From contig GG745329.1 in the NCBI GenBank assembly GCA_000151295.1, forward strand, positions 1,888,184 to 1,952,183: a DNA stretch of 64,000 nt, written 5' to 3'. This document shows, piece after piece, positions 1-11,357 of the stretch. Below the pieces are notes generated by a model. It had not been told where the DNA came from and did not search any database. It saw only the letters and a list, made by a program, of their open reading frames with translations. Both the position numbers and the translations under genes were made by a program. Numbering within the stretch: position 1 is the stretch's first letter; each line of letters opens with the position of its first letter. This DNA comes from Allomyces macrogynus ATCC 38327 (Eukaryota > Blastocladiomycota > Blastocladiomycetes > Blastocladiales > Blastocladiaceae).

Positions 1-1947
1 TATCGGTGCCCGTCCTGGCGGTCGAGCCCAACGCGACTTTGCTGCAGCAGGGCGAGAACCCCGTCGACGAGACCACCGCGTCGCCCATCGACGTGCAGGC
101 TCCCGAATTCCCGGACGTGCCGTCGCACGACCCTACCGCGGCGCCCGCGACGCGCCCGGACTCGCTGCTGATGCCCGCTGCCGCGCAGGCCATGGGCTCG
201 CCCCTGGCCGCGCCCATGTCGGCGCCCGGTAGCAGCCAGGCGAGTCCGGCATTCCCGCCGCGGTCGTCGTCGGCGCGCGCGTCGATGATGTTCCCGGCCA
301 ACTTCTCGATCGGGACGCCGTCGCCTGCCATGTCCCCGGCGACAACCGCCGCTGCCGCCATGCCGATCCTGCACCAGCTGCACTCGCAGCAGCAGGCGCA
401 GCAGGCCGGACAGCACCCGCGCGCGCAGTCGATGTACGTGCCCGGCCACCCGCCGTCTGTTGCGGGAACATTGGGCGGCGCGTGGCCCGCGGGCCCCGCG
501 GCTGCACCCCGGCCCGTGTCCTTTATCCAGGGCCCGTATGGCCCCGTCGCCGTCCCCGCGAACGCGCCTGCCGTACCCGCGGTCCCCGTCCCCGCGCCGC
601 AGACGACCATGGTCATGATCCCGGGCCCGCCAGGGTGCCCGCCGATTTACCGCCCCATGGTGCTTGCGCCGATGGCCCCCGCGCCCGCGGCCGCGCCGAT
701 GATGGTCATGGGCGCGAACGGGATGCCCATGATGCTCGCGCCCACGTACCACCAGCCCATGGCGCACGCGCCGGCACGGCCTGCAGGCCCGACGTTTGCG
801 GCGCCGTCGGCCGCGGCACTCGCTGCGGACGCAGCCGCATCGGGGAGCGCCCCGGGCACGCCGCATTTGCCGACGAGTCCGGCCATCTCGAGTCTGATCC
901 CGGCTGCGGCGTACGGCGCGTACGGGTACATGGCGCCGCCGCCGGTGCTGGAGCACCACGAACCCGAGCCGGAGCCCGAGCCCGAACCCGAGCCGGTCGT
1001 CACCGACGAGCAGATTGCCGAGCGGCGCGCGCAGGTCGCCAAGAAGGACGCGGCAGGGATGACCGATTTCGCCAAGTGGCTCCTGCGCGCGGCGTCGAGT
1101 TTGCCAGATGGTCCAGGCGTCGCTGAGCGCAAGCACGCGCTGTTTGACGAGGCGTTTGCGCTCTTGCACCGCGCGTCCGACGGCGTCGGCGCCTGGCGGC
1201 ACGGGTACCCGGAGGCCTCCTTTCTTCTTTGGCCGAGTGCTTCCGCAAGGGCGCGTTCGGGTCGCCGCGCAACGTCCACAAGGCGGTTTGCGCTCTACAC
1301 AAAGGCTGCCAAGCGGAACCACGCGCCGGTCGATCTACTACTGCGGGCTCGCGTACGAAGCTGGAGCCACGGAACCAAGGCGGTCGGCGTCCAAGGCGCT
1401 CGCGCAGTACCAGGCCGCGGCCACCGCCGGGGTGACCGCCGCCGCACTCAAATTGGGGGTTGTCTACCAGCGCGGCCTGCTCAAGCAGGCGCCGAACGAA
1501 GCGACCGCGCTCATGTGGCTCAAGCGCGCCGCCGCCGACGCGACGACGGCTGGGTTCGCCACGGCCGAAGTCGGGTCCGCCGAGGCCGCGGCCGCTGCGG
1601 GCGCCGCGCGCAATATCTACGCGCTGCACGCGTGCTACTTGCTCGGTATGTACTACGAGCGGTCGGGCAACGCGCCGTGGATCGAGGCCTCGGCCAAGCA
1701 GGACAAGAAGTCGAAGCGCAAGTCGGCGGCGGTCGGGGAGCCCGCCGACCCTTACAAGGCGTTTGATTATTACGCCGACGGCGCCGAGATGGGGTACGCG
1801 CCGGCCATGTTCCGCGTCGCCATGTGCTGGCGCGACGGGGCCGGGACGACGCCGAACCAGGACGAGGCGCAGCGGTGGTTTGCGCGGGCGGCCGCGCAGG
1901 GGGTGTCGTCGTTGGCGGATATTGCTAATTTGCCGATTCCGGCGTAA
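1..1947 (+). CDS. Sel1-repeat protein, Chs4/Skt5-like chitin synthase activator (5' partial, frame-disrupted)
   Basis: The reading frame is already open at base 3, so the start lies upstream of the window. The first ~300 residues are a Pro/Ala/Met-rich disordered region ending in an (EP)n run at 958-1000. They are followed by Sel1/TPR-like helical repeats (blocks such as AECFRKGAFG, ALYTKAAKRNHAP, SIYYCGLAYEAGA, AMFRVAMCWRDGAG) to a TAA at 1945-1947. The order and spacing resemble the yeast Chs4/Skt5 family, which recruits and activates chitin synthase III at the membrane; that role is inferred from family. The frame changes three times without any plausible intron, near 1227, 1285 and 1330, while the repeat homology runs on seamlessly. 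Each change fits a gain or loss of one or two bases. No C-terminal CaaX box is visible. Confidence 0.7.
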
Positions 1948-2450
1948 GTAGGTGGATGAGGTCGATGGGAATGGTTGTCTATTTTTTCTGGTTGGTTCAC
2001 AGGGAAGTTCTTGGTGAGTTTTCTTGCTTTGGCCGGCGTTTTCTTCAACGACGCGCCCCTTTTCTATTGAGGTAATGTTGCTGCCGGCTTGCGCGCGCTT
2101 GTTGCGAAATGTCGAATAGAAGAGAAGAGATTTTGCTCGACGACAAGTGGTTGGTTATTCGTCCAACGTTGGAGAGATGGCCAGTCACCTGGATATTGCT
2201 GAGCCGAACAAGGCCGACGAGCGCGCGGACTTGGACGTGGAGGGCGGATCGCCGTGCATGCCTGTCACGGCACGCTTGCATTCTCTGCCGTCCTTCCATG
2301 GTTGCTGGCCACTCCCGTTGGGTGCGCTGCGCCTGGATTGTGAGCAGCAGTGGTGCGCGTCTGCGCCTGACACGGGTGCCATGTGCATGTATTATACTTC
2401 GTCAAAAGATATATTATTTGTCCCTGGCGACCGGCTCGGACCCCATTTTC

Positions 2451-2451
2451 C

Positions 2452-2526
<75 letters not shown>
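2451..2526. repeat. (CTGT)19 microsatellite
   Basis: Nineteen perfect CTGT units are followed by a few degenerate units (TTGT, CCGT, CTGT). The array is noncoding; short open frames crossing it are repeat artefacts. Confidence 0.97.
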
Positions 2527-2531
<5 letters not shown>

Positions 2532-2653
2532 CGTCTGTTGTGCAAAACATGAGACAGCATGATTTGTGTGTCAGTCACTTGTCACATTGTGCATTTGACA
2601 CTCACGTCCTTGGTTCCTCACGACCTCACTGACAACGCTACTGAGCAGGCAGG

Positions 2654-2820
2654 TGGCGACTGGCAGGCTGTGTGGGTCCGCCAGGTGGGCGGCCAGTAGG
2701 ATACGTGGGTGTGCTGGGTTGGCGGCCAGTAGGCTGTGTGGGTGTGCCAGGTTGGCAGCTGGCAGGCTGCTTAGGTGCACCAGGCTGGCAGCCAGTAGGT
2801 TGTGTGGGTGTCTCCTGGGG
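2654..2820. repeat. 33-bp minisatellite, about five copies
   Basis: Imperfect copies begin at about 2654, 2688, 2721, 2754 and 2787. Each starts with GGC(G/A)(G/A)C(C/T) and contains CAGTAGG or GGCAGGC followed by TGTGTGGGTG. The period is 33-34 bp. Because 33 is a multiple of three, the array gives open frames on several strands; these are not genes. Confidence 0.85.
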
Positions 2821-3009
2821 GCGGCTGGGAGGGCCGCATGGGTGAGCTGGCGTGCGGGCAACAGGCGCGGATGGATTTGGATACATGAGAGGAAAATATA
2901 GTGCAAGCAGTTGCGCGCAGGTGCAAGGTGGTTGGGGAACTGATGTGCATGAGCCTCTACAACACAAATTGGCCCAGACCACCTAATCCAGCAATGTTAG
3001 CACGTTGAG

Positions 3010-3615
3010 GGTGTGAGAGGAGGGAGCGACGTCTGATGTGGCAGGGAAGAGTGAGAGTTGATGGCACACGCATCAGTGGGGGCAGTGAGAGGGGAACTAT
3101 GGGCCAGGAATGAGGTCTGCTGTGCCAAGGGTGTCATTGCACAACACAAGAGGATAAGCTGTGCTACACACAACACACGATGATGAGTGCTGTCAATGGG
3201 CGCAGGACATATTGGGCTGGTGTGACAATCAGGAGTGGTGCATTGTTAAGCTCTAGAGGGTCTATGTTATTCACAGTGGGTGACGGTTGTGGTGGACATG
3301 GAGTGGTGCACAGTAGATATGGGGTTGTGCAGGGACAGCAGTGAGGGAAACGCAACTGCAACAATGGTGACCATGGGGTCCATGAGGAGGATGCTGCACA
3401 ACACATAAATCCAGCAATGGACATGCATCATCATGCTGTCACGCCATGAGAGGGGGAAGGCGACATCTGAATGATGGCACATGCATCAGTGGGGAGGGGG
3501 GGGGGGGGTGAGGAGAGGGGGAGATATGGAGTGCACAGGCAAGGAATGAGGGCCTCTGTGCCAGCAAGGGTGCCAACCATGTTGTGCACACCACACAAGG
3601 ATCTGTGCCATATGT
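3010..3615. repeat. Diverged tandem duplication, period about 415-435 bp
   Basis: Blocks recur in the same order. AATCCAGCAATG occurs at about 2984 and 3408. GATGGCAC followed by GCATCAGTGGGG occurs at about 3060 and 3474. AGGAATGAGG followed by CTGTGCC occurs at about 3107 and 3543. The copies are separated by small indels, including a G tract in the second copy. This suggests an old tandem duplication or satellite monomer. Confidence 0.6.
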
Positions 3616-5223
3616 GATTTTGTGAGTGAGCAACATCACAAAGGGTCAGGCAAGGCAGGCACAGCCACCACAAGGTGTGTGCTATCAAACTTGAGAGTGC
3701 CCAGGTTTTTTTTGCAGCAGATGATGGTCAGAATGGATGTAGGCCAGTACATGAGTGCAGGGATAGCAGTGATGCAGGCAGCTCAAATGTGTGAAATGGT
3801 GGTGGTGGGGCCCACAATGAGCACAGTGCAAGATGGCCTGATTTACAGACCCATAGGAGAGAGTGCCACAGGTGGAGAATGCTCACAGCATGAGAACTGT
3901 GGAACGTTTTTTGGAGGTCATAAAATGGTGGTGAGGAAAGGTCATCATGGGACAGAGCTTGCTCATCACACATGACATAGGCATAGATGTCTGGCAGCAC
4001 CCACACCCACTAGGATACAAACAAGGACTCGATTCTCTCACAACAACTATTCCCTTCTGACATCATCCTGTTGATGGCTCTCAGGCTCATCCTGTCTTGG
4101 CCCACCTTGTACACACTGCTCAGTGGCCACATGGGAATGCATGTATGCACAACCCAGATATGGAACAATCATCTCTGCTGTCATGGTGGACCCCCCCCCC
4201 CCATAACTCTTGACATTTTTATCCACCCAATGGAAGCATTCCAAAACCTCATTTACAAAACAGCCTGTGTGCAACTTTTGGATTATTGTTGGTGTGCATC
4301 AGGAAGATCAAAACAGCATCCTAGTGTGAAGTCAAAGTGGATGGGTTTGCTGGTTGGTGAGAAATCAAGGTTCAAAGATTTGTGTCAGGGAGGTTTTGGA
4401 AGGCTTCAAATTGATGACAGTAAGAATGCTTCCCAATGACTCAAAACGAATTTCACGCTGTGTGACCCTGCATGATCTGTGCATGGCCCACCGACCACTG
4501 AGAAGAAATCCACACACACACTGACTTGCATACCCACCATGTTGGTGGGCTGATTGCACACCCGCCATCCGCCATATCGTTACCTACTGTGCACCATGCA
4601 AACTCTGTCCTCATGACTGACCAGGCCCAAATCCTTCATTCGTGTCACAGTCATAATGAGCTCCATTAAGCATGAAGTGATCTGACATTGGCATGTAACA
4701 CACAGTCAGCAGCTGTTTTGGCCACAGTTGGCCACAATTCGTTGTGGAGAAGGAATGAAGGACCGCAGAAATCAAGTATGAGGAGGAGGGGGGGGGGGGG
4801 GGAGAGATATTTTGTGCACAGAAATAACACCAGGAAGATGTGGTGAGAGGGTTGGAGCAACCAATGGAGCAAGAAACCAAGGGGAGGTGGTACAGATGTG
4901 GAACTTGTCTTCAGCATGGCCAAACTCCAGCTTGGGTCTCAGTCGAAACAATCACCTTTGTTTTCTGTAATCCAATGAGGTCCATCTTGTGGCAGGCCTG
5001 TGCAATTTGTGCTGATTCCCCATTGTCACTTCCCACTGCACAGATTGCTTTGCTTTGGCCGACCAAGGCCAACTGGGCGTGAGCAGCACACACGATCTCA
5101 CACTCACCAACATCAACCGTGCCATGTACTAGGACCAGTCAGCCCGTCTCGTAGAATAAATGCCAGACATTGAAATGATTTCAGCGGTTGCTGTGATCTG
5201 GGGCAATCATGAATGACCAACAG

Positions 5224-8200
5224 TCACATGGCCACCATCCACCTTTGCTCGCGCAAAAAGTCGAGAAACGCTGACCACAAGAGCGAGTGCTGCAGCGTGC
5301 TGGCGCACCCGATCAGGATGAGCTTGGCGCGCGCGCGCGTGAACGCCACGTTGGTGCGCTTCCAGTCGCGGAGGAGGTCGCCAACCTGAAACACCATCAC
5401 ATCGGCCCGGTCAAAAAGAAAGAGGGTTAGCATCTTGTTGGTGAGCAGGACGGGCGCCAAGAAGCAAACGAAATGTACATGTCCGTGTTGGTTACTTCGT
5501 ACGAGCGAAACGATGATCACTTACTTGTCGCGCCCCTGGTACTGGTCATTCGTGCAACACTCGACGTCGGCCGCCGCCATGGCCACGGACGCGGGCATGA
5601 AAATGCCCAGGTCCTCGTCCTCGATCATTGTGTCCTCGACGGCACTCGGCGTCGGCTCCGTACCTCCTCCCGCCTTGGACCGCAGCGGCGACGAAAACAC
5701 GGACGAGGGGCCGTTGCCATTGGCGCCTGCGGGTCCCGCTCTGCTGCGCGCCGATGCGGCCAGGTCCGCGAGTGCCGCGCGAATCAGGCCAAGCTGTGCG
5801 CGGTACGGCGTGATGATGCCGATATCGTCGGGCGCGACGCCGTGTGCCAGCAGGCACGCCGTCAGGTGCCGCACCATTTCGACCTGCGTCACGTTGACGA
5901 TCCCGCCGACCGTTGGGCCCTCGGTCGGGTTGTTGCTGTTGTTGATCGTTCCGTCGGCTGGGTTGCGTGCCACCAGAGCCACCGTCGCGCTTTTCGACGC
6001 CATCGTTGTCGGCGCGACCAAGTCGGTCTCGGACGCATTCGCTGTGGCCACAAAGTTGACCGAAGGACCGACCAGCACCTGCCGAATCCACGCCAGAATC
6101 GCGCTCGACTGCGGCGCCAGCACGAGCCGCTGCCGCGCCACGGCCTCGGACCCGCACTGCAGCCGCATGTGGTAGGTGGCAAAGTTGACGAGCGTCATAA
6201 TCTCATCGTTCATGCGGTACTGCACGTCGAGCGACACGGCCGCGCGCGGGTAGGCCTCGAGCAGGTGCTCAAACAGCGACACGCCGAGACCGCCGTCAAC
6301 AGCCTCGGGACTACGCACAACCGGCGCAAGTTGGTGGTGGTCGCCGACGAGCAAGATCCGGTCGGCGAGGGACAGCGGGCCCAGCGCAATCGGCAACGCA
6401 ATCTGGCTCGCCTCGTCGACGATGCACACGTCAAAGTGCCGCCGCTCCAGGTGCCGGTGCTCGTTCATGTGCTCGCCCTCGACCGACGGCGGGCTGCCCT
6501 TGATTTCCTGCAGCAGCGGGTGACACGCGCTCAGACACGTCGTGGCCACAATCTTGGCGGCATCCACGGCCGCGGCCACGTCCTCGGGCCGCTTCAAGTG
6601 CCCCACCGTCGCGTCCACGAGCGACGGGTGCACGCGGTCCACGGCTCCGCCAGACCCGTGCGCGGCGCTCCTCCTCGACAGCCTCCTCGAGCGCAATCAA
6701 TCGCGTCCACTTGCGCAGAAACGCCATGTGCTCGGCCGACAAGTGGCCCGTCTTTTCGTTCCACAGCTTCTTTTCGAGCCCCGCCGAGTCGTTGTGCGCG
6801 TCCTCCATGCTGCGGTGCGCGACCATGCACTGGTCGAGAATGAAACACCGCGAGCATGCCGCGGCGTGACCCGGACCCAAGACGGGCGGGAGCGATTGCA
6901 TGTTGCGCAATGCCGACGCGAACCCATTGCGGAGGATCATCAGGTCGCGCACCTCGCGAAACGGCTGCGGCATGACCGACATGTCGCTGGTCGACGAGTT
7001 AAAGAGCAGGCCGCCGACGGGCGGCACTTCGGCGTCGGCATAGACATCACGCAAGAGCAGCGAGTAGAAGAGCGTTTGCGCGCGGTGCGACAGGCCGCGC
7101 GCCTTGCCCGTCTTGATTTCCAGTGTCGCGAGCCCGCGCACCGTGCCAGTGCCCGTGGGCCAGTCGACGGTCCGATCGTGAGTGCGTGAGTCCGCTCTGC
7201 GGACCGCGGCCGCGTCCCGACCCATGAACGCCCGGCGACGGCATCGTCTGCGATCGCAGCGCGCCATCGACTGCACCGCCTGCGGGACCACTGTGCTTGC
7301 GCACAAACGGCGGCTTGGGCGCCGCGTGCAGCCGCACCGTCGCGTCAATCTTGCCCTTGAGCCCAAACGTCGGGCTCCAAATGCTCTCCTCGACATCGAC
7401 CACGTCCTCGATATCGGCCTGGAGCGGATTCGTCGGCACGGCGTTGCGATTGACCGGTGGAGAAGCCGCGCGTGTCATGGCCAAGTACGGAACGACAAAC
7501 CCTTGCACAAAACTGTCGCGCACGCCCATGAGGTGCTCGCGCGCCGAGGCCGTCGTCATGCCGACCGCATACAGCTCGACGGCGCGTTTCCGGATGGCCT
7601 CTTCACACGCGCGCTCGACCTGCGCCGCAAACGACGGATTCGCCGCACGCGGACCCACCGGTAGTCGCGCCTCATCGACTTGCAGCAGAATCAGCTGCAG
7701 GAAATCGTGTGTCAGCGTGCCGAGAATCTGCGCCGCGTTGATATCGCGCCCGCGAATCCGGTCCTTGAGCACCGACCGCCGCAGGCATGTGTGCAGTTCC
7801 GACGCCGACGAGCCCGGGATGAGCGTGTCTGGGTGCACGATGACAAAGTTTTGGCTGGCGTCGACGACGAGCGGCGTCCCAGCGAGCATCTCGGACGCGT
7901 TTGGCGGGAACGTAATTCCGTCGTGGTCGCTGCGCGCGTAGACGACGTGCACGATATCGCCTGGATCCAGGTGCGTCTCGCACCAATGGTCGCGCAGGTG
8001 GATCTGCTCCAAGTCGGCCTTTTGTGGTAGCCGCAGCGCATAGACAATCGTCTCGCGACGCTCCGCTCGCGTGACACGTCCGTGTAGACGACCGTGAACC
8101 GGTGCAGCGGTATCGGATTCTGCCGCCGTGCAGCGCGCAAGGTCGTCACGCGCCGCGGTTGTGACGCGGCCGAGTCGGGGCGGCGTGTGGGCGTGCGGGA

Positions 8201-9376
8201 CGGGGTGCGCGGTGGTGCCGATGGTGGCGGCATCATATCAAGCTCGCTCGTCGCCGTGGTCGCCGCGATCATGCCCGGTGGCGGTGGTGGCGGTGGAGCA
8301 AATCCGGCAGCCGGCGGTATTGGCGCATGCGCGGCCTCGACCTTGTTCAGCACCGCGTCGATCAAGTGCGCATTGGCCGACCAGAATCCATCGTCGTCGT
8401 CGTCATCGCCCGAGGCCCACGGATCCGGTTCGGCAGGTTTGGTGCCCACATTCGGCTCGGGGCCGAGGTCGTAGTCGTGGTCGTCGAGGGCAAGATGCAC
8501 CACCGGCGGGACGGGCATAATCGTGTTCGGGGCCGGTCCAGACGGAATGAGGCCAGCGAGCTCGCGTTGCAGCTGCACGACCGCTTTCAAATCGCGAGGC
8601 TTCGAGTGGGAGCGATGCGCAACGAGTGTCGTCGAGTGCGATCGGCTCAGGATGCCCTGACCCGCGGGTCGTGAATTGGAAATCGATTCCTCGCTGCGGA
8701 ACCGCTTGAGTGACAGCTGGCCCTTGCTCGAGGCCAGGAGCTGCTGCTATCAACGTAACGAACAGTCGCGGTCTGGTCAAGGCTCACTCGAGCAATTCTC
8801 ACGACCAAGATGACGCTTCTCCACCAGAAGGCTCATGTATTGGGTAAATACCTTGAGCGGGACGCGTTGCGGTCGAAATGCCTCGCCGTCACCCAACCGG
8901 CCGTCATGCACGCCAACCCGCGTCTCGTCCTCATCCACGGCCTCCTTCTTGACGTGCTCCTGTCCCGTCAGCGGACTGCTCTCCCACGTGACCAGATCCG
9001 CAATCGACGAACTGGGCCGGCGCGACGGCGTCTCCTCAATGTAATTGACGAGTCCCGACTTTTTGCGATTGCCCAACCGTGATCCGGGCGTCCGCAGCCC
9101 CGCGCGGGTCCGCGACGGCGTCGTGCGCGGGGAACGTTGTGGCTTTGGCGGCGTGGCCGTGGCGGCGGGGGGTGGTGGCCGCGCACGCGGCGGCGCCGCG
9201 AATCTGTGGTTGCGCGTCCCTTCGGAAGCCTGTTGCAACCACGAACGGAGCGTTTGTGCGGTGTTGGCGCCCGTGCCGGCGCCGCTCGGTGCGGGCGGTG
9301 GAGCACTAGTATTGCCGCCGCCGGGTGCGGGATCAGGTGCACCGGGTGCTTGGCGATTGCGATTGTGGCAGTCCAT
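5224..9376 (-). CDS. DNA2: DNA2 nuclease-helicase, disrupted (possible pseudogene)
   Basis: DNA2 processes Okazaki-fragment flaps and resects DNA ends. The start ATG is at 9376. A first intron lies near 8745-8800 and a last intron at 5386-5478. The nuclease part is well preserved: HTCLRRSVLKDRI with the first Fe-S Cys, GTLTHDF, GKIDATV, the LEIKTGK active-site motif, and the cluster CSRCFILDQC, so all four Fe-S cysteines are present. Helicase motifs DEASQI, GDHHQL, QYRMND and QYQGRDK are also present. The protein is broken in several ways: frame changes near 8060 and 7200; a junction near 6645-6660 that removes roughly 200-plus residues including Walker A and motif Ia; and an in-frame TAA at 5521-5523 directly after QYQGRDK, although the conserved VIIVSLVRSN continues beyond it. 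Pseudogene and assembly error are both possible. Confidence 0.85.
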
Positions 9377-9910
9377 GGTGAAGGTTGACTGGTCTGGCGG
9401 GCAGGGCCTTTCGCGGCAGACGGGCTCTTAGTGCAAGCGTTCGAGTAAACCGGGAGAAGTCGAGTGCATCCAGTGGTGTGCAGCAGTTGCAGCGTGCTCG
9501 GTGTAAGGTCGCTCGCCGTAGTGGCGCTGTCGTCGTCGTCGTCGTCGTGTCGATGGCGTTGCTTCACAGCGGCCGAGGTGAGGTGGCGAACGACCACGTC
9601 AAACACTGATCACACTTGATCAGATCCATTTGACAGCAAATGAAAGCGAATGAAAAAACGCCGTGTTTTCCATTACGTAACGCGACGGCCGATTTGGCCG
9701 CATCGCCTTGACCCATGCTCACCAAGCTGGAAGCAAATCGCATCGTACGGTCGACGATTCCACCGGCACCGTCGCCAACGCCGCCAGAGCGCTCTCAACT
9801 CGCTGCAATCGCGACGGCGCGACCGGAGCCGCCCGTGGTCTGTTGGCCCTGTTCTTATGCGCCCATCCCGCAATCCTCCTACATTCCCAGCCTCAACTTT
9901 CGGCCCAACC
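9377..9910. other. Divergent intergenic region DNA2 / TLG2
   Basis: The two genes are head to head here, so the region should hold both promoters. It contains a short (GTC)n run near 9525-9550 and an A-rich patch near 9630-9660. No further gene or RNA is visible. Confidence 0.5.
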
Positions 9911-11098
9911 ATGGCGACACGCTCGCGTACCGCGCTCTTCGTGCAATGCCGACACCAGGCGCGCGCCGAAGCGGCAAGCAGCAGCAGCAACCATCGCTCT
10001 GCTCCGTTGGAAAAGCAGCGCCTCATCTTCCGCGACGACTCGGCCGTGGCCAACGACAATGTCCACGACCACTTGGCTCTCGACATGCCTGTGCCAACAC
10101 TCCCGCCCGCGTGGGTCGATATCGTCGACGGCGTGGACGAGACCATGGGCCAGATCCAACAGACCAGTATGTTCCCAGCGGGGTCCAGTTCTCGTCGATG
10201 AGTTCGCGTTCTCACGTCCCACATTGCTCATCTCGGCCAGTGGCCTACCTCGACGGCCTGCACAAGCGGCACCTGCTCCCGGGCTTCTCAGACGACGACG
10301 AAGACAGCACGGGTCCCGGTAGCGGCGGCGGCGGGGGCCCGACCGTCATGCACATCGAGGCCACGACGCAAAACATCATGGCGATGCTGCAAACGTGCTC
10401 ACGGCACATCAAGGCGCTCGAGCGCGACTACGTCCCGACGGCATCACCCGACGGCGCACCACCCACTTACCAGGCGTCGCAAGTACACAAGAACGCGGCG
10501 CGACGGCTCGCGACGCAGCTGGCCGACCTCTCGTCGCAGTTCCGTGCCGCACAGGCGAATTACTTGACGCGTCCGTACTGGGTGGACTTGATTGAGCGCG
10601 TGTGCCCGCGTGGGATCCAATAATAACCCAGCTTGTTTTTGTTTTGGGCTCTCACTTCATCCAGGGTTGAAATCGAGGTCGACGACCGCAACCCCGCTCT
10701 TTTCTCTCTCCGACACGGACGATGCCGACGACGTCCCCCTGACCACCACCTCCTCATCCGCGATTCCCGGCGCGTCGCTCGCGACCGTCTCCGCGTCCGA
10801 CACGACCGCAGCCCTGATCGCCGACCGCGACCGCGAAGTGTCCTCACTCGTACAGAACCTGGCCGACCTGGCCACGGTTTTCCGCGACATGCAGACGCTG
10901 GTTGTTGACCAAGGCACGCTCGTCGACCGGATCGACTATCACCTCGATGTGGCGGCCAATCATGTCGACCGTGGCAATGTGGAACTGGATCGCGCAATAC
11001 GGTACCAGGCGTCAGCGACTAAGATTCGCGCGATTTACCTGCTGGTCCTGGCGATTGTGGCTGTGATGCTAATTGGGATTTTCAGGCAGAGGGGATGA
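9911..11098 (+). CDS. TLG2: Tlg2/syntaxin-16 family Qa-SNARE
   Basis: The gene has three exons: 9911-10166, 10241-10570 and 10665-11098. The introns are 74 and 94 bp with GTATGT and GTCCGT donors, and the exons sum to 339 codons plus TGA. The protein starts MATRSRTALF, as syntaxin-16 does, and has the family block PPAWVDIVDGVDETMGQI, then LHKRHLLPGF in the Habc region. The SNARE helix LATVFRDMQTLVVDQGTLVD is followed by RIDYHLDVAANHV and a C-terminal membrane anchor (IYLLVLAIVAVMLIGIF) with a short basic tail. Family members drive fusion of endosome-derived vesicles at the trans-Golgi network. The splice phases and homology fit without any break. It is divergent from DNA2. Confidence 0.92.
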
Positions 11099-11357
11099 GG
11101 ATTAAGAGCCGTTGTACAAGCATTATTTTCGTGGGCCCATTGGTGCTGGGCCCGTTGATCGTCGCGGCAGCGAGCAAAAAAGGGCAAAGGGATCGCGACA
11201 AAAACACGTCAGAAACAGAGCCAACGTTTGTCTAAAGGTCCCAGCAGCAAGCTGCGGGAAAGCCGAATCCAACCAGATCCGAACGGAAACGGAGGTAAAA
11301 CAAATATAAACAAGAGATCGCGTTTCCCTCCATTCCGCCTCCTCTCCAACCAACAAC

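Larger units (their letters stand above)
1948..5223. other. Gene-poor, low-complexity intergenic region
   Basis: This 3.3-kb stretch is less GC-rich than the flanking genes and contains no reading frame with recognisable domains or gene-like codon use. It holds a CTGT microsatellite, a 33-bp minisatellite, a diverged ~420-bp tandem duplication, and homopolymer tracts (G run near 3490-3506, C run near 4190-4202, G run near 4787-4801). No tRNA or other RNA gene was seen. It separates the tail of the Sel1 gene from the tail of DNA2. Confidence 0.6.

Noticed and set aside
2109..2632. Open frames through the CTGT array giving Cys/Leu/Ser/Val repeats
   Set aside because: They are produced by the tetranucleotide repeat itself and have no support outside it.
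3622..3975. A 117-codon plus-strand frame in the gene desert
   Set aside because: It has low-complexity composition, no domain, no intron pattern and lies next to tandem duplications; it is probably noncoding.
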